From: Bacillota bacterium
Lineage (GTDB): Bacteria; Bacillota; Clostridia; DSM-8532
DNA: 5,762 bases
Direction: 5' to 3'
NCBI GenBank assembly: GCA_023426765.1
Contig: JAEZBW010000691.1
Span: forward strand, 1-5,762
Shown here: one piece after another, positions 1-5,157 of the stretch
Numbering within the stretch: position 1 is the first letter of the stretch
Layout of the letters: each line of letters opens with the position of its first letter
The notes under the pieces: generated by a model
What the model saw: only the letters and a program-made list of their open reading frames with translations
What the model was told of the DNA's origin: nothing
Databases searched by the model: none
Made by a program: the position numbers and the translations under genes

Positions 1-690
1 TTCGCGGTAGCTTTCCAGTTCAGCCAGAGCTTTCCCGGTAAGCCCGTAAACTCCGCGGCTTTCCTTTTCAAACCAGCCATAATAGTTTTTCAGCAGAATC
101 GTTCCCGTTTTTTTGGGCAGCTTTCCAACTTCCCGTATCCTCTTAACGGCGCATGGGCCATATTCCTTTAAAATGACCGCGATTTGAATCGCAAATTCCC
201 GGTAGGATGTGACCAGCTTTTTACGGGTGCTTCCCCCGGTATTATAGTCCCCGTGCCTTTCATGGATTTCATGAATCATCGCCTTTCTTCTGCGCTGCGC
301 CGACGTGATGCTTTTTGCCCGGTCAAAAGGTACCGGCTGAAGGGCTTCTTCCACAAACGAATCCCGTTTTCGCAGCGTAACCAGCAACAGGCCTAATTCA
401 AGCCTTTTTAAAAGGTGGCAGATATTTTGCCATCTTTTTCTTCGCATGATATTACTGTTTTTGGGCACGGCAATATAGGCAAAATCAGCGACCTTCTGGC
501 GTTGTACGGCCTGGAGGATCACATCCAGGTTCAGGCTTGTTTTCATTTCGATGACTACAAGCACCTTCTCCTTCACCGCGGTTACATCACAGTGCAGCAC
601 CTCTCCGTTCACCGTATAACCCAGATCTTCGAAATAGCTGCGTACCGGCGCGTAAAGATCCTCTTCCTTAATTTTTTTCTTTTCGCCCAT
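1..690 (-). CDS. DUF2161-like PD-(D/E)XK nuclease-fold protein, 3' end cut by the window edge
   Basis: The reverse strand is open from an ATG at 690 to base 1 (230 codons, no stop), so the gene runs off the left edge. The N-terminal half looks like a PD-(D/E)XK nuclease core. A helix (about residues 9-24) leads to D35 in a CDVTAV strand, then the E48-M49-K50 signature (VVIEMKTS) and a Q-rich helix (Q60, Q63, Q65). After a basic linker (about 125-150), residues 158-226 resemble a winged helix, with YYGWFEKE and GVYGLT. This order and length match what I recall of DUF2161, described as putative phosphodiesterases of unknown substrate, usually about 230-240 residues, so only a few codons should be missing. 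An in-frame TAA at 748-750 limits upstream extension. The ATG follows a G-rich AGGGTGGGG tract; GTG at 699 is possible but lacks a good site. It lies 116 bases after the preceding gene. Family call fairly confident; function unknown. Confidence 0.8.
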   Translation of the reverse strand, partial: MGEKKKIKEEDLYAPVRSYFEDLGYTVNGEVLHCDVTAVKEKVLVVIEMKTSLNLDVILQAVQRQKVADFAYIAVPKNSNIMRRKRWQNICHLLKRLELGLLLVTLRKRDSFVEEALQPVPFDRAKSITSAQRRRKAMIHEIHERHGDYNTGGSTRKKLVTSYREFAIQIAVILKEYGPCAVKRIREVGKLPKKTGTILLKNYYGWFEKESRGVYGLTGKALAELESYRE

Positions 691-806
691 TTTCCCCACC
701 CTTTTCTTTTGTTCATCCGGTGCTGCAGTTCGGCAGACTGCCCCGGCTTACAATACCGGGAACGGGAGACGGGATTCGTGTATGCTGAAAGCCTGTCCGC
801 CCGGCC

Positions 807-1337
807 CTATCGGGAAAATTTCATCAATTCCAAAACCGCGCTGCCTAAAGCTGAATCGGATAATTTGTCGGGAAGCACCCGCTCATAACCCTGTATTCGG
901 AACACATACGATCCGTCCGGCCGGCGTATGGTGGAGTTCAGGACGACCTCCCCGTTTTTACAGGTGACCGATACGCTTTTTTTCTCCCTGGAGTAATCCT
1001 TCCAGTCATAAAAACCGAGGCTCTTCATCAGTTCCTCACTGGACAGGTTTTTACCCGTATCGGACAGCTCAAAGCCCTTTCTGACGGCATTTCCGATTTC
1101 CTCCAGGGAACAGGGCGCATTCAGCATGACAGGATTGTCGGATGCCCTGCCGCGTTTCAGCTTGTCCATGGAAAAAGGGATAATGTGCAAATTGCCTTTT
1201 TTGTCCATAAATACGCTGACATTGCCGGTGGGAACAGGCTTCGGATCTGCCTGCGGCACGTTCTGCCGGCGGTTCTTTGTGATCCGGACGAATATGAACA
1301 GGATTACAATGGCCGCGAAGGCAAAACCCCATATCAT
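807..1337 (-). CDS. Membrane-anchored protein with two repeated halves, resembling CdiI/DUF1436 immunity proteins
   Basis: A 176-residue protein. Residues 2-17 form one hydrophobic helix followed by basic residues (R18, K21, R23, R24), so by the positive-inside rule the rest should be cytoplasmic. A Pro-rich linker (27-38) leads to two similar halves. Half 1 has V40-S-V, K47-G48, P54 and E80-I-G82-N-A-V85 with F89-E-L-S92. Half 2 has V122-S-V, N128-G129 and A163-L-G165-S-A-V168 with M172-K-F-S175. LGFYDWKDY (107-115) sits between them. The 'LG-AV---L--S' endings and the preceding 'SY/DY' element remind me of contact-dependent growth inhibition immunity proteins (CdiI, DUF1436). That is from memory and uncertain, and no CdiA-like toxin is in view. 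The ATG overlaps the TGA of the upstream methyltransferase gene (ATGA) and has its own GAAGG site, so the two are probably translationally coupled. The gene is real; its function is not assigned. Confidence 0.8.
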   Translation of the reverse strand: MIWGFAFAAIVILFIFVRITKNRRQNVPQADPKPVPTGNVSVFMDKKGNLHIIPFSMDKLKRGRASDNPVMLNAPCSLEEIGNAVRKGFELSDTGKNLSSEELMKSLGFYDWKDYSREKKSVSVTCKNGEVVLNSTIRRPDGSYVFRIQGYERVLPDKLSDSALGSAVLELMKFSR

Positions 1338-2143
1338 GTCGGATTAACCTTCACAGCGGTCAGAACGAATATGTTTTTATCACCCTTCCCCGCATCGGGC
1401 AGCTTTTCAATGTTCAGGCCGCCAAACCCCACGTCCAGCAGCCACTGCTCCAGCGCAATGGGGTTCAGCCCCCGGTGATAATCATGCATGCTTTTCCGGA
1501 ATTCTTCATCATCATGGGGCAGAAGATCTGCGATAAACAATATCCCATCGGGCTTCAGCACCCGGTAGAACTCTGAAATGATATTTTTGGGCAGCTCCAC
1601 ATGATGCAGAATCATCGAAGCGCATACGAGGTCAACCTTTTCATCGCGGAAGGGAACCTCACTTTCTTCGCACTCCACCGTGAGGATATTGGAGACACCC
1701 TGAGCCTTTGCCTTTCTTTCCAGCTCATCGAGCATCGATCCGGACATATCCATGGCGATGATCTTTTCAACCTGTGAAGCAATGCCCCGGGAGATGTAAC
1801 CATCCCCCGCGCCGTAATCCAGTACCGTCATTTCTGCGGTGAGAAGGCTGGAATCCAGGAGCTTGCTGATGATGGAACGGTCGTACAGCTGTGCGCTCAT
1901 TTCCTCCCATTTCGCAGCGACCTGCTCGAAGAACTGCCGCGTATCCTGCTCACTGGAAGAATACGTTTTAGAGCTTCCCTGTGAAAGCCATGCCACAAGA
2001 GCGCCTTTTGAAAAACGCCATTCGCGGCCTATTTTCCTGGCCGGCACATTTTCCTCCCGCAGAAGCTTGATAAAGGTTTTTATACTGACGCCAAAAAGCT
2101 CTGCCGCTTCTTCCATGTTCAATATTTCCTTGTCCAACTCCAT
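1334..2143 (-). CDS. Excisionase-type HTH fused to class I SAM-dependent methyltransferase
   Basis: A 269-residue fusion from the ATG at 2143. Residues 7-53 form an excisionase/MerR-like DNA-binding domain (NMEEAAELFGVSIKTFIKLL, then the wing K37-I-G-R-E-W-R-F and W52). After a linker (55-68) comes a Rossmann methyltransferase. It opens with RQFFEQVAAKWEEM (69-82), then motif I D109-Y-G-A-G-D-G115, acidic ribose-binding D132 (IAMDMS), D171-L-V-C-A-S-M-I-L-H-H181, and L196-K-P-D-G200. The tail (LLPHDDEEF, about 207-215, then an AL-QWLLDVGF helix) resembles methyltransferases fused to ArsR domains near methyl-cycle genes. The acceptor is unknown; the HTH suggests DNA binding or autoregulation, which is inference. 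It follows ahcY by 61 bases, and AhcY would clear the SAH it makes. An in-frame ATG at 2212 overlaps ahcY but lacks a ribosome binding site and adds residues unlike the family. ATG at 2116 (AAGGA 10 bases upstream) is also possible. Confidence 0.9.
   Translation of the reverse strand: MELDKEILNMEEAAELFGVSIKTFIKLLREENVPARKIGREWRFSKGALVAWLSQGSSKTYSSSEQDTRQFFEQVAAKWEEMSAQLYDRSIISKLLDSSLLTAEMTVLDYGAGDGYISRGIASQVEKIIAMDMSGSMLDELERKAKAQGVSNILTVECEESEVPFRDEKVDLVCASMILHHVELPKNIISEFYRVLKPDGILFIADLLPHDDEEFRKSMHDYHRGLNPIALEQWLLDVGFGGLNIEKLPDAGKGDKNIFVLTAVKVNPT
1348..1352 (-). promoter_or_regulatory. Ribosome binding site inside the methyltransferase 3' end
   Basis: GAAGG on the reverse strand lies 10 bases before the ATG at 1337 and within the last codons of the methyltransferase. 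With the ATGA stop/start overlap it supports coupled translation of the two genes and fixes the start of the membrane protein. Confidence 0.6.
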
Positions 2144-2144
2144 A

Positions 2145-2158
2145 CCCCCGTTAACCTC
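2145..2158 (-). promoter_or_regulatory. Ribosome binding region deciding the methyltransferase start
   Basis: On the reverse strand GAGG (2158-2155) lies 11 bases and GGGGG (2149-2145) 1 base before the ATG at 2143. Neither spacing is ideal, but together they are better than anything before the ATG at 2212, so 2143 is preferred. Confidence 0.45.
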
Positions 2159-2204
2159 ATTATTGTAAAGGTGAAAACCTCTGCCGGCAGCCCGAAAACG
2201 GATT

Positions 2205-3458
2205 TCAGGCATTCCAGCTGTGAATGTATCGGTTTTGCTCCTCGGTTAAGCTGTCGATGGTGACCCCCAGCGAAGACAGTTTTTGAAATGCGATTTTCCG
2301 GTCGATCTCCTCGGGAATTTCAAAAACACCCGGCTGAAGCTCCTGATGATGATTTAAGATGTATAGTGCTGCAAAAGCCTGAACTGCAAAGCTCATATCC
2401 ATAATTTCGGCCGGATGGCCATCGCCGCAGGCAAGGTTGACCAGTCTTCCTTCCCCCAGCAGATACAGCACGCGGCCGTCCTTCATGGTGTAGCCCGTGA
2501 TATTCTTTCTGGATTCGGATATTTCAACGGCCAGCGCTTCCAGATCGGGAAGGCAGACTTCCACGTTGAAATGGCCTGCATTGCATAAAACAGCACCATC
2601 TTTCATCTTCTCCATATGCCGGCCGACGATGACTTTTTCACAGCCGGTCACGGTGACAAAGATATCTCCCAGTTCACAGGCTTCGTCCATCGTCATTACA
2701 CGGTGGCCGTCCATGACGGCTTCTATGGCCTTTACCGGATCAACTTCCGTAACAATCACACGTGCCCCCAGGCCTTTCGCACGAAGCGCAATACCCTTAC
2801 CGCACCAGCCATACCCTGCAACAACAACGGTTTTCCCGGCTACGTTCAGGTTTGTCGTGCGGTTGATGCCATCCCATACCGATTGACCCGTTCCATACCG
2901 ATTATCAAACAGATGCTTGCACATGGCATTGTTCACAGCCATCATCGGAATTTTCAGAACCCCCTGCTTTTCCATGGCCAAAAGCCGCAAAATTCCGGTT
3001 GTGGTTTCCTCACAGCCCCCGTAAACACCATTCAGCAGGTGCTGTTTACGTGTGTGGAGTGCGTGAATCAAATCCCCTCCGTCATCGATGATGATTTGGG
3101 GCCCGAAATCCAGCGTGCGATCAATATGCATCTGATATTCTTCGGGCTTCGCATCATACCAGGCGTAAACATCAATACCATCCGCCGCCAGTGCAGCAGC
3201 CACGTCATCCTGCGTGGACAGCGGATTGCTGCCGGTAACGGCCATTTGCGCCCCTGCTGCGGCAAGAACCTTGGAAAGATAAGCTGTTTTGGCTTCCAGG
3301 TGTATTGAAAGAGATACCTTGACCCCTTCCAGGGGCCTGGTTTTTTTGAACTCCTGCTCTAAATGGCTTAAGATAGGCATAAACTTCCGAACCCATTCAA
3401 TTTTCTGTTTTCCCGACGGTGCCAGGCCGATATCGCGAACAATACTCTTCATCATCAT
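2205..3458 (-). CDS. ahcY: Adenosylhomocysteinase (S-adenosyl-L-homocysteine hydrolase), short form
   Basis: This cytosolic NAD-dependent enzyme reversibly splits S-adenosylhomocysteine into adenosine and homocysteine, removing the inhibitory product of methyltransferases. The 417-residue protein has all landmarks: H53-L-E-A-K-T58 (substrate site), N78-P-L-S-T-Q83, D125-D-G-G-D129, E150-E-T-T-T-G155, the catalytic set N177/K181/D185 in NNAMCKHLFDNRYG, and the NAD-binding G215-Y-G-W-C-G-K-G222. CNAGHFNVE and GDGHPAEIMDMSF follow in the C-terminal third. It ends at YIHSW and lacks the KPDHYRY tail and internal insertion of the long form, so it belongs to the short (Thermotoga/archaeal-like) group. 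Some archaeal members prefer S-inosylhomocysteine, so that substrate cannot be excluded. The start is a run of three ATGs (3458, 3455, 3452) behind AAGGAG; relatives as I recall them begin 'MKS-I-D', favouring the third. It is the first gene of the leftward set and has its own strong promoter. Confidence 0.96.
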   Translation of the reverse strand: MMMKSIVRDIGLAPSGKQKIEWVRKFMPILSHLEQEFKKTRPLEGVKVSLSIHLEAKTAYLSKVLAAAGAQMAVTGSNPLSTQDDVAAALAADGIDVYAWYDAKPEEYQMHIDRTLDFGPQIIIDDGGDLIHALHTRKQHLLNGVYGGCEETTTGILRLLAMEKQGVLKIPMMAVNNAMCKHLFDNRYGTGQSVWDGINRTTNLNVAGKTVVVAGYGWCGKGIALRAKGLGARVIVTEVDPVKAIEAVMDGHRVMTMDEACELGDIFVTVTGCEKVIVGRHMEKMKDGAVLCNAGHFNVEVCLPDLEALAVEISESRKNITGYTMKDGRVLYLLGEGRLVNLACGDGHPAEIMDMSFAVQAFAALYILNHHQELQPGVFEIPEEIDRKIAFQKLSSLGVTIDSLTEEQNRYIHSWNA

Positions 3459-3463
3459 TTTCT

Positions 3464-3469
3464 CTCCTT
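3464..3469 (-). promoter_or_regulatory. ahcY ribosome binding site with triple ATG start
   Basis: AAGGAG on the reverse strand lies 5, 8 and 11 bases before three consecutive in-frame ATG codons (3458, 3455, 3452). The middle ATG has the most usual spacing and the third gives the usual family N-terminus, so the exact first residue stays open within two positions. Confidence 0.85.
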
Positions 3470-3510
3470 ACAGGTGATTTTTCAGACATGGAAACACACT
3501 TGATATTTTT

Positions 3511-3524
3511 ACCGCAGCAGCGGT
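3511..3524 (-). other. Small hairpin in the ahcY leader
   Basis: The perfect 5-bp stem ACCGC/GCGGT encloses a 4-base loop inside the predicted ahcY leader, about 50 bases before the start codon. Read leftward it is flanked by A-tracts, so it is not a terminator for ahcY. Read rightward it is followed by five T residues and looks like a minimal terminator, but no rightward gene precedes it. Its role is unknown. Confidence 0.45.
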
Positions 3525-3545
3525 TTTTAACAATTTAGATTTTAT

Positions 3546-3592
3546 GGTTGCAGGTCTGCGAGCCATGACCCCAGACCCTGTTTGAAACAACC
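3546..3592. repeat. Imperfect inverted repeat at the ahcY transcription start (operator or leader hairpin)
   Basis: On the forward strand GGTTG-CAGGTCTG (3546-3558) is mirrored by CAGACCCTG (3572-3580) and CAACC (3588-3592). The inner arms form 8 pairs with one bulged base and a 13-base loop; the outer arms add 5 pairs across a 7-base bulge. The predicted start of transcription (about 3588) falls at the edge of the outer arm. As RNA, therefore, mainly the inner hairpin would form, at the very 5' end of the ahcY transcript. As DNA, the full dyad could be a repressor site just downstream of the -10 box. The sequence alone does not decide between these. Confidence 0.5.
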
Positions 3593-3594
3593 TC

Positions 3595-3623
3595 ATTATA
3601 TCACCTGGAATTGGGAAGTTCAA
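3595..3623 (-). promoter_or_regulatory. Sigma-A promoter of ahcY
   Basis: On the reverse strand, TTGAAC (3623-3618) is followed after exactly 17 bases by TATAAT (3600-3595), preceded by TG with one base between (TGATATAAT, an extended -10). The expected start is near 3588, giving a leader of about 130 bases before the ahcY ATG. It matches consensus better than anything else in the window and may also drive the methyltransferase and membrane-protein genes, because no terminator is visible after ahcY. Confidence 0.85.
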
Positions 3624-3732
3624 GGAATTTTACAATCATGTACAGTTAAAAACACTTCATGTTCAATGATCTTTAAAGTCAACTGGAACTAACTTGTGAC
3701 TATGAGAATTCCGTGTTTGAATCTGCTGCCGG

Positions 3733-3741
3733 TGGTATAAT
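3733..3741 (+). promoter_or_regulatory. Extended -10 promoter of the exporter genes
   Basis: TGGTATAAT is a perfect TGnTATAAT extended -10 element facing right. The -35 position at 17-base spacing (GTGTTT, 3713-3718) is weak; TTGAAT at 3717-3722 is only 13 bases away. Extended -10 promoters tolerate a poor -35. Transcription would start near 3748, so the GTG at 3742 would lie outside the message and the translation start must be downstream. Confidence 0.7.
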
Positions 3742-3814
3742 GTGAGTATAAAAGTATGTTGGGAAACTATTGGCGGATGCTTCAGGCAGATGCATGAAAA
3801 TGGGTGGATTGAAC

Positions 3815-3818
3815 AGGA
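3815..3818 (+). promoter_or_regulatory. Ribosome binding site deciding the start of the first exporter subunit
   Basis: AGGA lies 7 bases before the ATG at 3826 and only 1 base before the ATG at 3820, favouring 3826. The earlier ATG at 3790 has no convincing site. Confidence 0.55.
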
Positions 3819-3825
3819 TATGTCT

Positions 3826-4581
3826 ATGGAACTTCAGGCTGTGTTGAATATTGCAATGGAAGCCGGTGAAATTCTGCTGCGTAACGGTGCGGAAACTTAT
3901 CGGGTGGAAGAAAGCATCTCAAAAATCTGCAACGGTTTCGGGTTCTCCTGTGAAACCATTGTGCTTCCGACAGGGATTTTTCTGACGGTGCGTTCACCGC
4001 AGGATGAAACCGAGACCTCCGTACGCAGAATCAAGGTACGAACGCTGGATTTAACTAAGATCGATCGCATTAATACATTTTCAAGAAACCTGGCCTCTCA
4101 TCCGATTTCCTTTGAAGAAGCTTCCCGGCAGCTTGAAGAGATAAAGGCTTCCCGGTATTATCCTGCATGGCTGCGTTTAATCTGTGCGGCTACGGTGACC
4201 TTTGCATATGCGCTGCTGTTTGGCGGAAGCCTGAAGGACGCACTTGTGGTGTTTGGAATTGGAGCTGTTGTTTACCTGCTGAATTTAAGAATGGTCCGCT
4301 CGGGTTACCTGCCCTTCCTCACCTTTTTTTCCGTCGGGTTTATCTGCAGCTTTCTCGTCCTGTTATCGCCGCTGGTGGTGACAGGCACCCATGTTTATAT
4401 CATGATTATTTCGTCAGTGATGCTGTATCTGCCGGGAATGTCCATGACAAACGGTGTGCGTGATTTGCTGGCCGGAGATCTGGTCAGCGGACTGACCCGT
4501 CTGGGTGATGCCATATTAACCGTTCTGGCCATCGGTATGGGCGCCGGATTGGCCATTTCGATTGTACCGCGCTTGTTTTGA
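3826..4581 (+). CDS. Threonine/serine exporter ThrE family, N-terminal (YjjP/DUF1212-like) subunit
   Basis: An inner-membrane protein of the ThrE exporter family, which moves small solutes such as threonine and serine (or, for YjjPB, succinate) out of the cell; the substrate here is not determined. From ATG 3826 it is 251 residues. The soluble N-terminal part carries the family signature N20-G-A-E-T-Y-R-V-E28 and LPTGIFLTV (about 48-56). About five hydrophobic segments follow residue 115: LICAATVTFAYALLF, ALVVFGIGAVVYLL, FLTFFSVGFICSFLVLL, IMIISSVMLYLPGMSM and AILTVLAIGMGAGLAISIV. The LPGMSMTNGVRDLL stretch is typical. In split systems this half pairs with a four-helix ThrE_2/YjjB protein, which is the next gene, 17 bases on. 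The frame stays open upstream to a GTG at 3742, but that codon abuts the promoter -10 box. Starts at 3790 or 3820 are less likely alternatives. Confidence 0.93.
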   Translation: MELQAVLNIAMEAGEILLRNGAETYRVEESISKICNGFGFSCETIVLPTGIFLTVRSPQDETETSVRRIKVRTLDLTKIDRINTFSRNLASHPISFEEASRQLEEIKASRYYPAWLRLICAATVTFAYALLFGGSLKDALVVFGIGAVVYLLNLRMVRSGYLPFLTFFSVGFICSFLVLLSPLVVTGTHVYIMIISSVMLYLPGMSMTNGVRDLLAGDLVSGLTRLGDAILTVLAIGMGAGLAISIVPRLF

Positions 4582-4587
4582 CAATTT

Positions 4588-4593
4588 GGGAGG
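4588..4593 (+). promoter_or_regulatory. Ribosome binding site of the second exporter subunit
   Basis: GGGAGG precedes two adjacent ATG codons at 4596 (2 bases away) and 4599 (5 bases away). Spacing favours 4599. A TTG at 4578 in the same frame overlaps the previous stop and lies before this site, so it is not the start. Confidence 0.8.
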
Positions 4594-4598
4594 TTATG

Positions 4599-5048
4599 AT
4601 GACACGGATTATTGTCGCCTTTATTGGAAGCCTTTGCCCTGCCGTATTGATCAATGTCGAAAGGAAAAACCTGCTTTGGGCCGGTCTTGCAGGCCTGCTT
4701 GGCAGGCTTATAAACGACTGGCTTCTGGCTATGTACCCGAACGCGGCTTTGATATCGGTGTTTTTGGGTACCGCTGCTGTGGCCATCTACAGCGAGGTGA
4801 TGGCCCGTATTCGTAAAACCCCCTCCACGATTTTCTCCATACCGGGTGTTTTTCCTCTTGTCCCCGGAGTGGACGCCTATCGCACCATTCAGTCGCTTAC
4901 CGAAGCAGATTATTCCGCCGCTACATCCTTTGGTGTTTCAGCCGTCGCAAAGGCAAGCCTGATCGCTTTCAGTATCCTGATTGTATCCTCGGTGTTTCGA
5001 AAAATTAAACTGAACAGAAATAGGAAAGCACAGCTTACAGCCCGATGA
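4599..5048 (+). CDS. Threonine/serine exporter ThrE family, C-terminal (YjjB/ThrE_2-like) subunit
   Basis: A 149-residue membrane protein that completes the two-component exporter with the preceding gene. Four hydrophobic segments are visible: IIVAFIGSLCPAVLI, LLWAGLAGLLGRLI, LISVFLGTAAVAIYSEVMA and ASLIAFSILIVSSVF. The family hallmark PSTIFSIPGVFPLVPGVDAY lies between the third and fourth, and the R/K-rich tail (RKIKLNRNRK) should be cytoplasmic. Length and layout match ThrE_2 (YjjB-like) proteins. It sits 17 bases after the first subunit with no promoter between, so both are expected on one message. The start at 4599 is chosen because of the GGGAGG site; 4596 differs by one residue. The substrate cannot be told from the sequence. 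Confidence 0.92.
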   Translation: MTRIIVAFIGSLCPAVLINVERKNLLWAGLAGLLGRLINDWLLAMYPNAALISVFLGTAAVAIYSEVMARIRKTPSTIFSIPGVFPLVPGVDAYRTIQSLTEADYSAATSFGVSAVAKASLIAFSILIVSSVFRKIKLNRNRKAQLTAR

Positions 5049-5076
5049 AATCGTTTAGTAAATGTTGAACATCGGG
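5041..5076 (+). repeat. Inverted repeat spanning the exporter stop codon
   Basis: CCCGATG (5041-5047) and CATCGGG (5070-5076) form a perfect 7-bp dyad with a 22-base loop. The left arm includes the first two bases of the TGA stop (5046-5048). No T-tract follows, so this is not a classic terminator; it could be a 3'-end stabilising structure or chance. Confidence 0.35.
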
Positions 5077-5125
5077 ATTTCAGTGAGGAGAACTGCCTTA
5101 CCGAAACAAAAACGGCGAAAATGAT

Positions 5126-5148
5126 AAAAGCGGGAAAATCCCGCTTTT
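5126..5148. terminator. Bidirectional rho-independent terminator
   Basis: AAAAGCGGGA (5126-5135) and TCCCGCTTTT (5139-5148) form a perfect 10-bp stem with a 3-base loop, or 9 bp with a 5-base loop. Rightward, the stem ends in TTTT and continues CATTTTC. Leftward, it ends in TTTT and continues ATCATTTTC. It lies 77 bases after the exporter stop and 9 bases after the phosphorylase stop, so it can end both convergent transcripts. Confidence 0.9.
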
Positions 5149-5157
5149 CATTTTCAC

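Noticed and set aside
742..760. CCCGG/CCGGG hairpin between the membrane protein and the DUF2161-like gene
   Set aside because: Only 5 bp with a 9-base loop and no T-tract on either strand, so it is not a convincing terminator.
415..888. A 157-codon forward open frame
   Set aside because: It lies antisense to the DUF2161-like gene and the end of the membrane protein, has no family resemblance and no ribosome binding site; the reverse-strand readings carry clear motifs.
2181..2190. Perfect palindrome CTGCCGGCAG after ahcY
   Set aside because: Short, GC-rich and single; as RNA it would leave only 3 pairs around a 4-base loop, and no T-tract follows.
2144..2204. Internal promoter before the methyltransferase (TACAAT, reverse strand)
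   Set aside because: No acceptable -35 at 16-18 bases (CTGCCG at 17), so transcription from the ahcY promoter is the simpler reading.
2616..3308. A 230-codon forward open frame opposite ahcY
   Set aside because: Shadow of a highly conserved gene on the other strand; its translation has no recognisable domain.
3511..3528. Rightward mini-terminator ACCGC-AGCA-GCGGT followed by T5
   Set aside because: No rightward gene ends upstream, and the stem is only 5 bp; listed instead as a leader hairpin on the reverse strand.
3459..3594. Known SAH riboswitch upstream of ahcY
   Set aside because: Expected by gene context, but the leader shows no GAGGAGCG-type core or the matching pseudoknot arms as I recall them; kept only as an unassigned structured leader.
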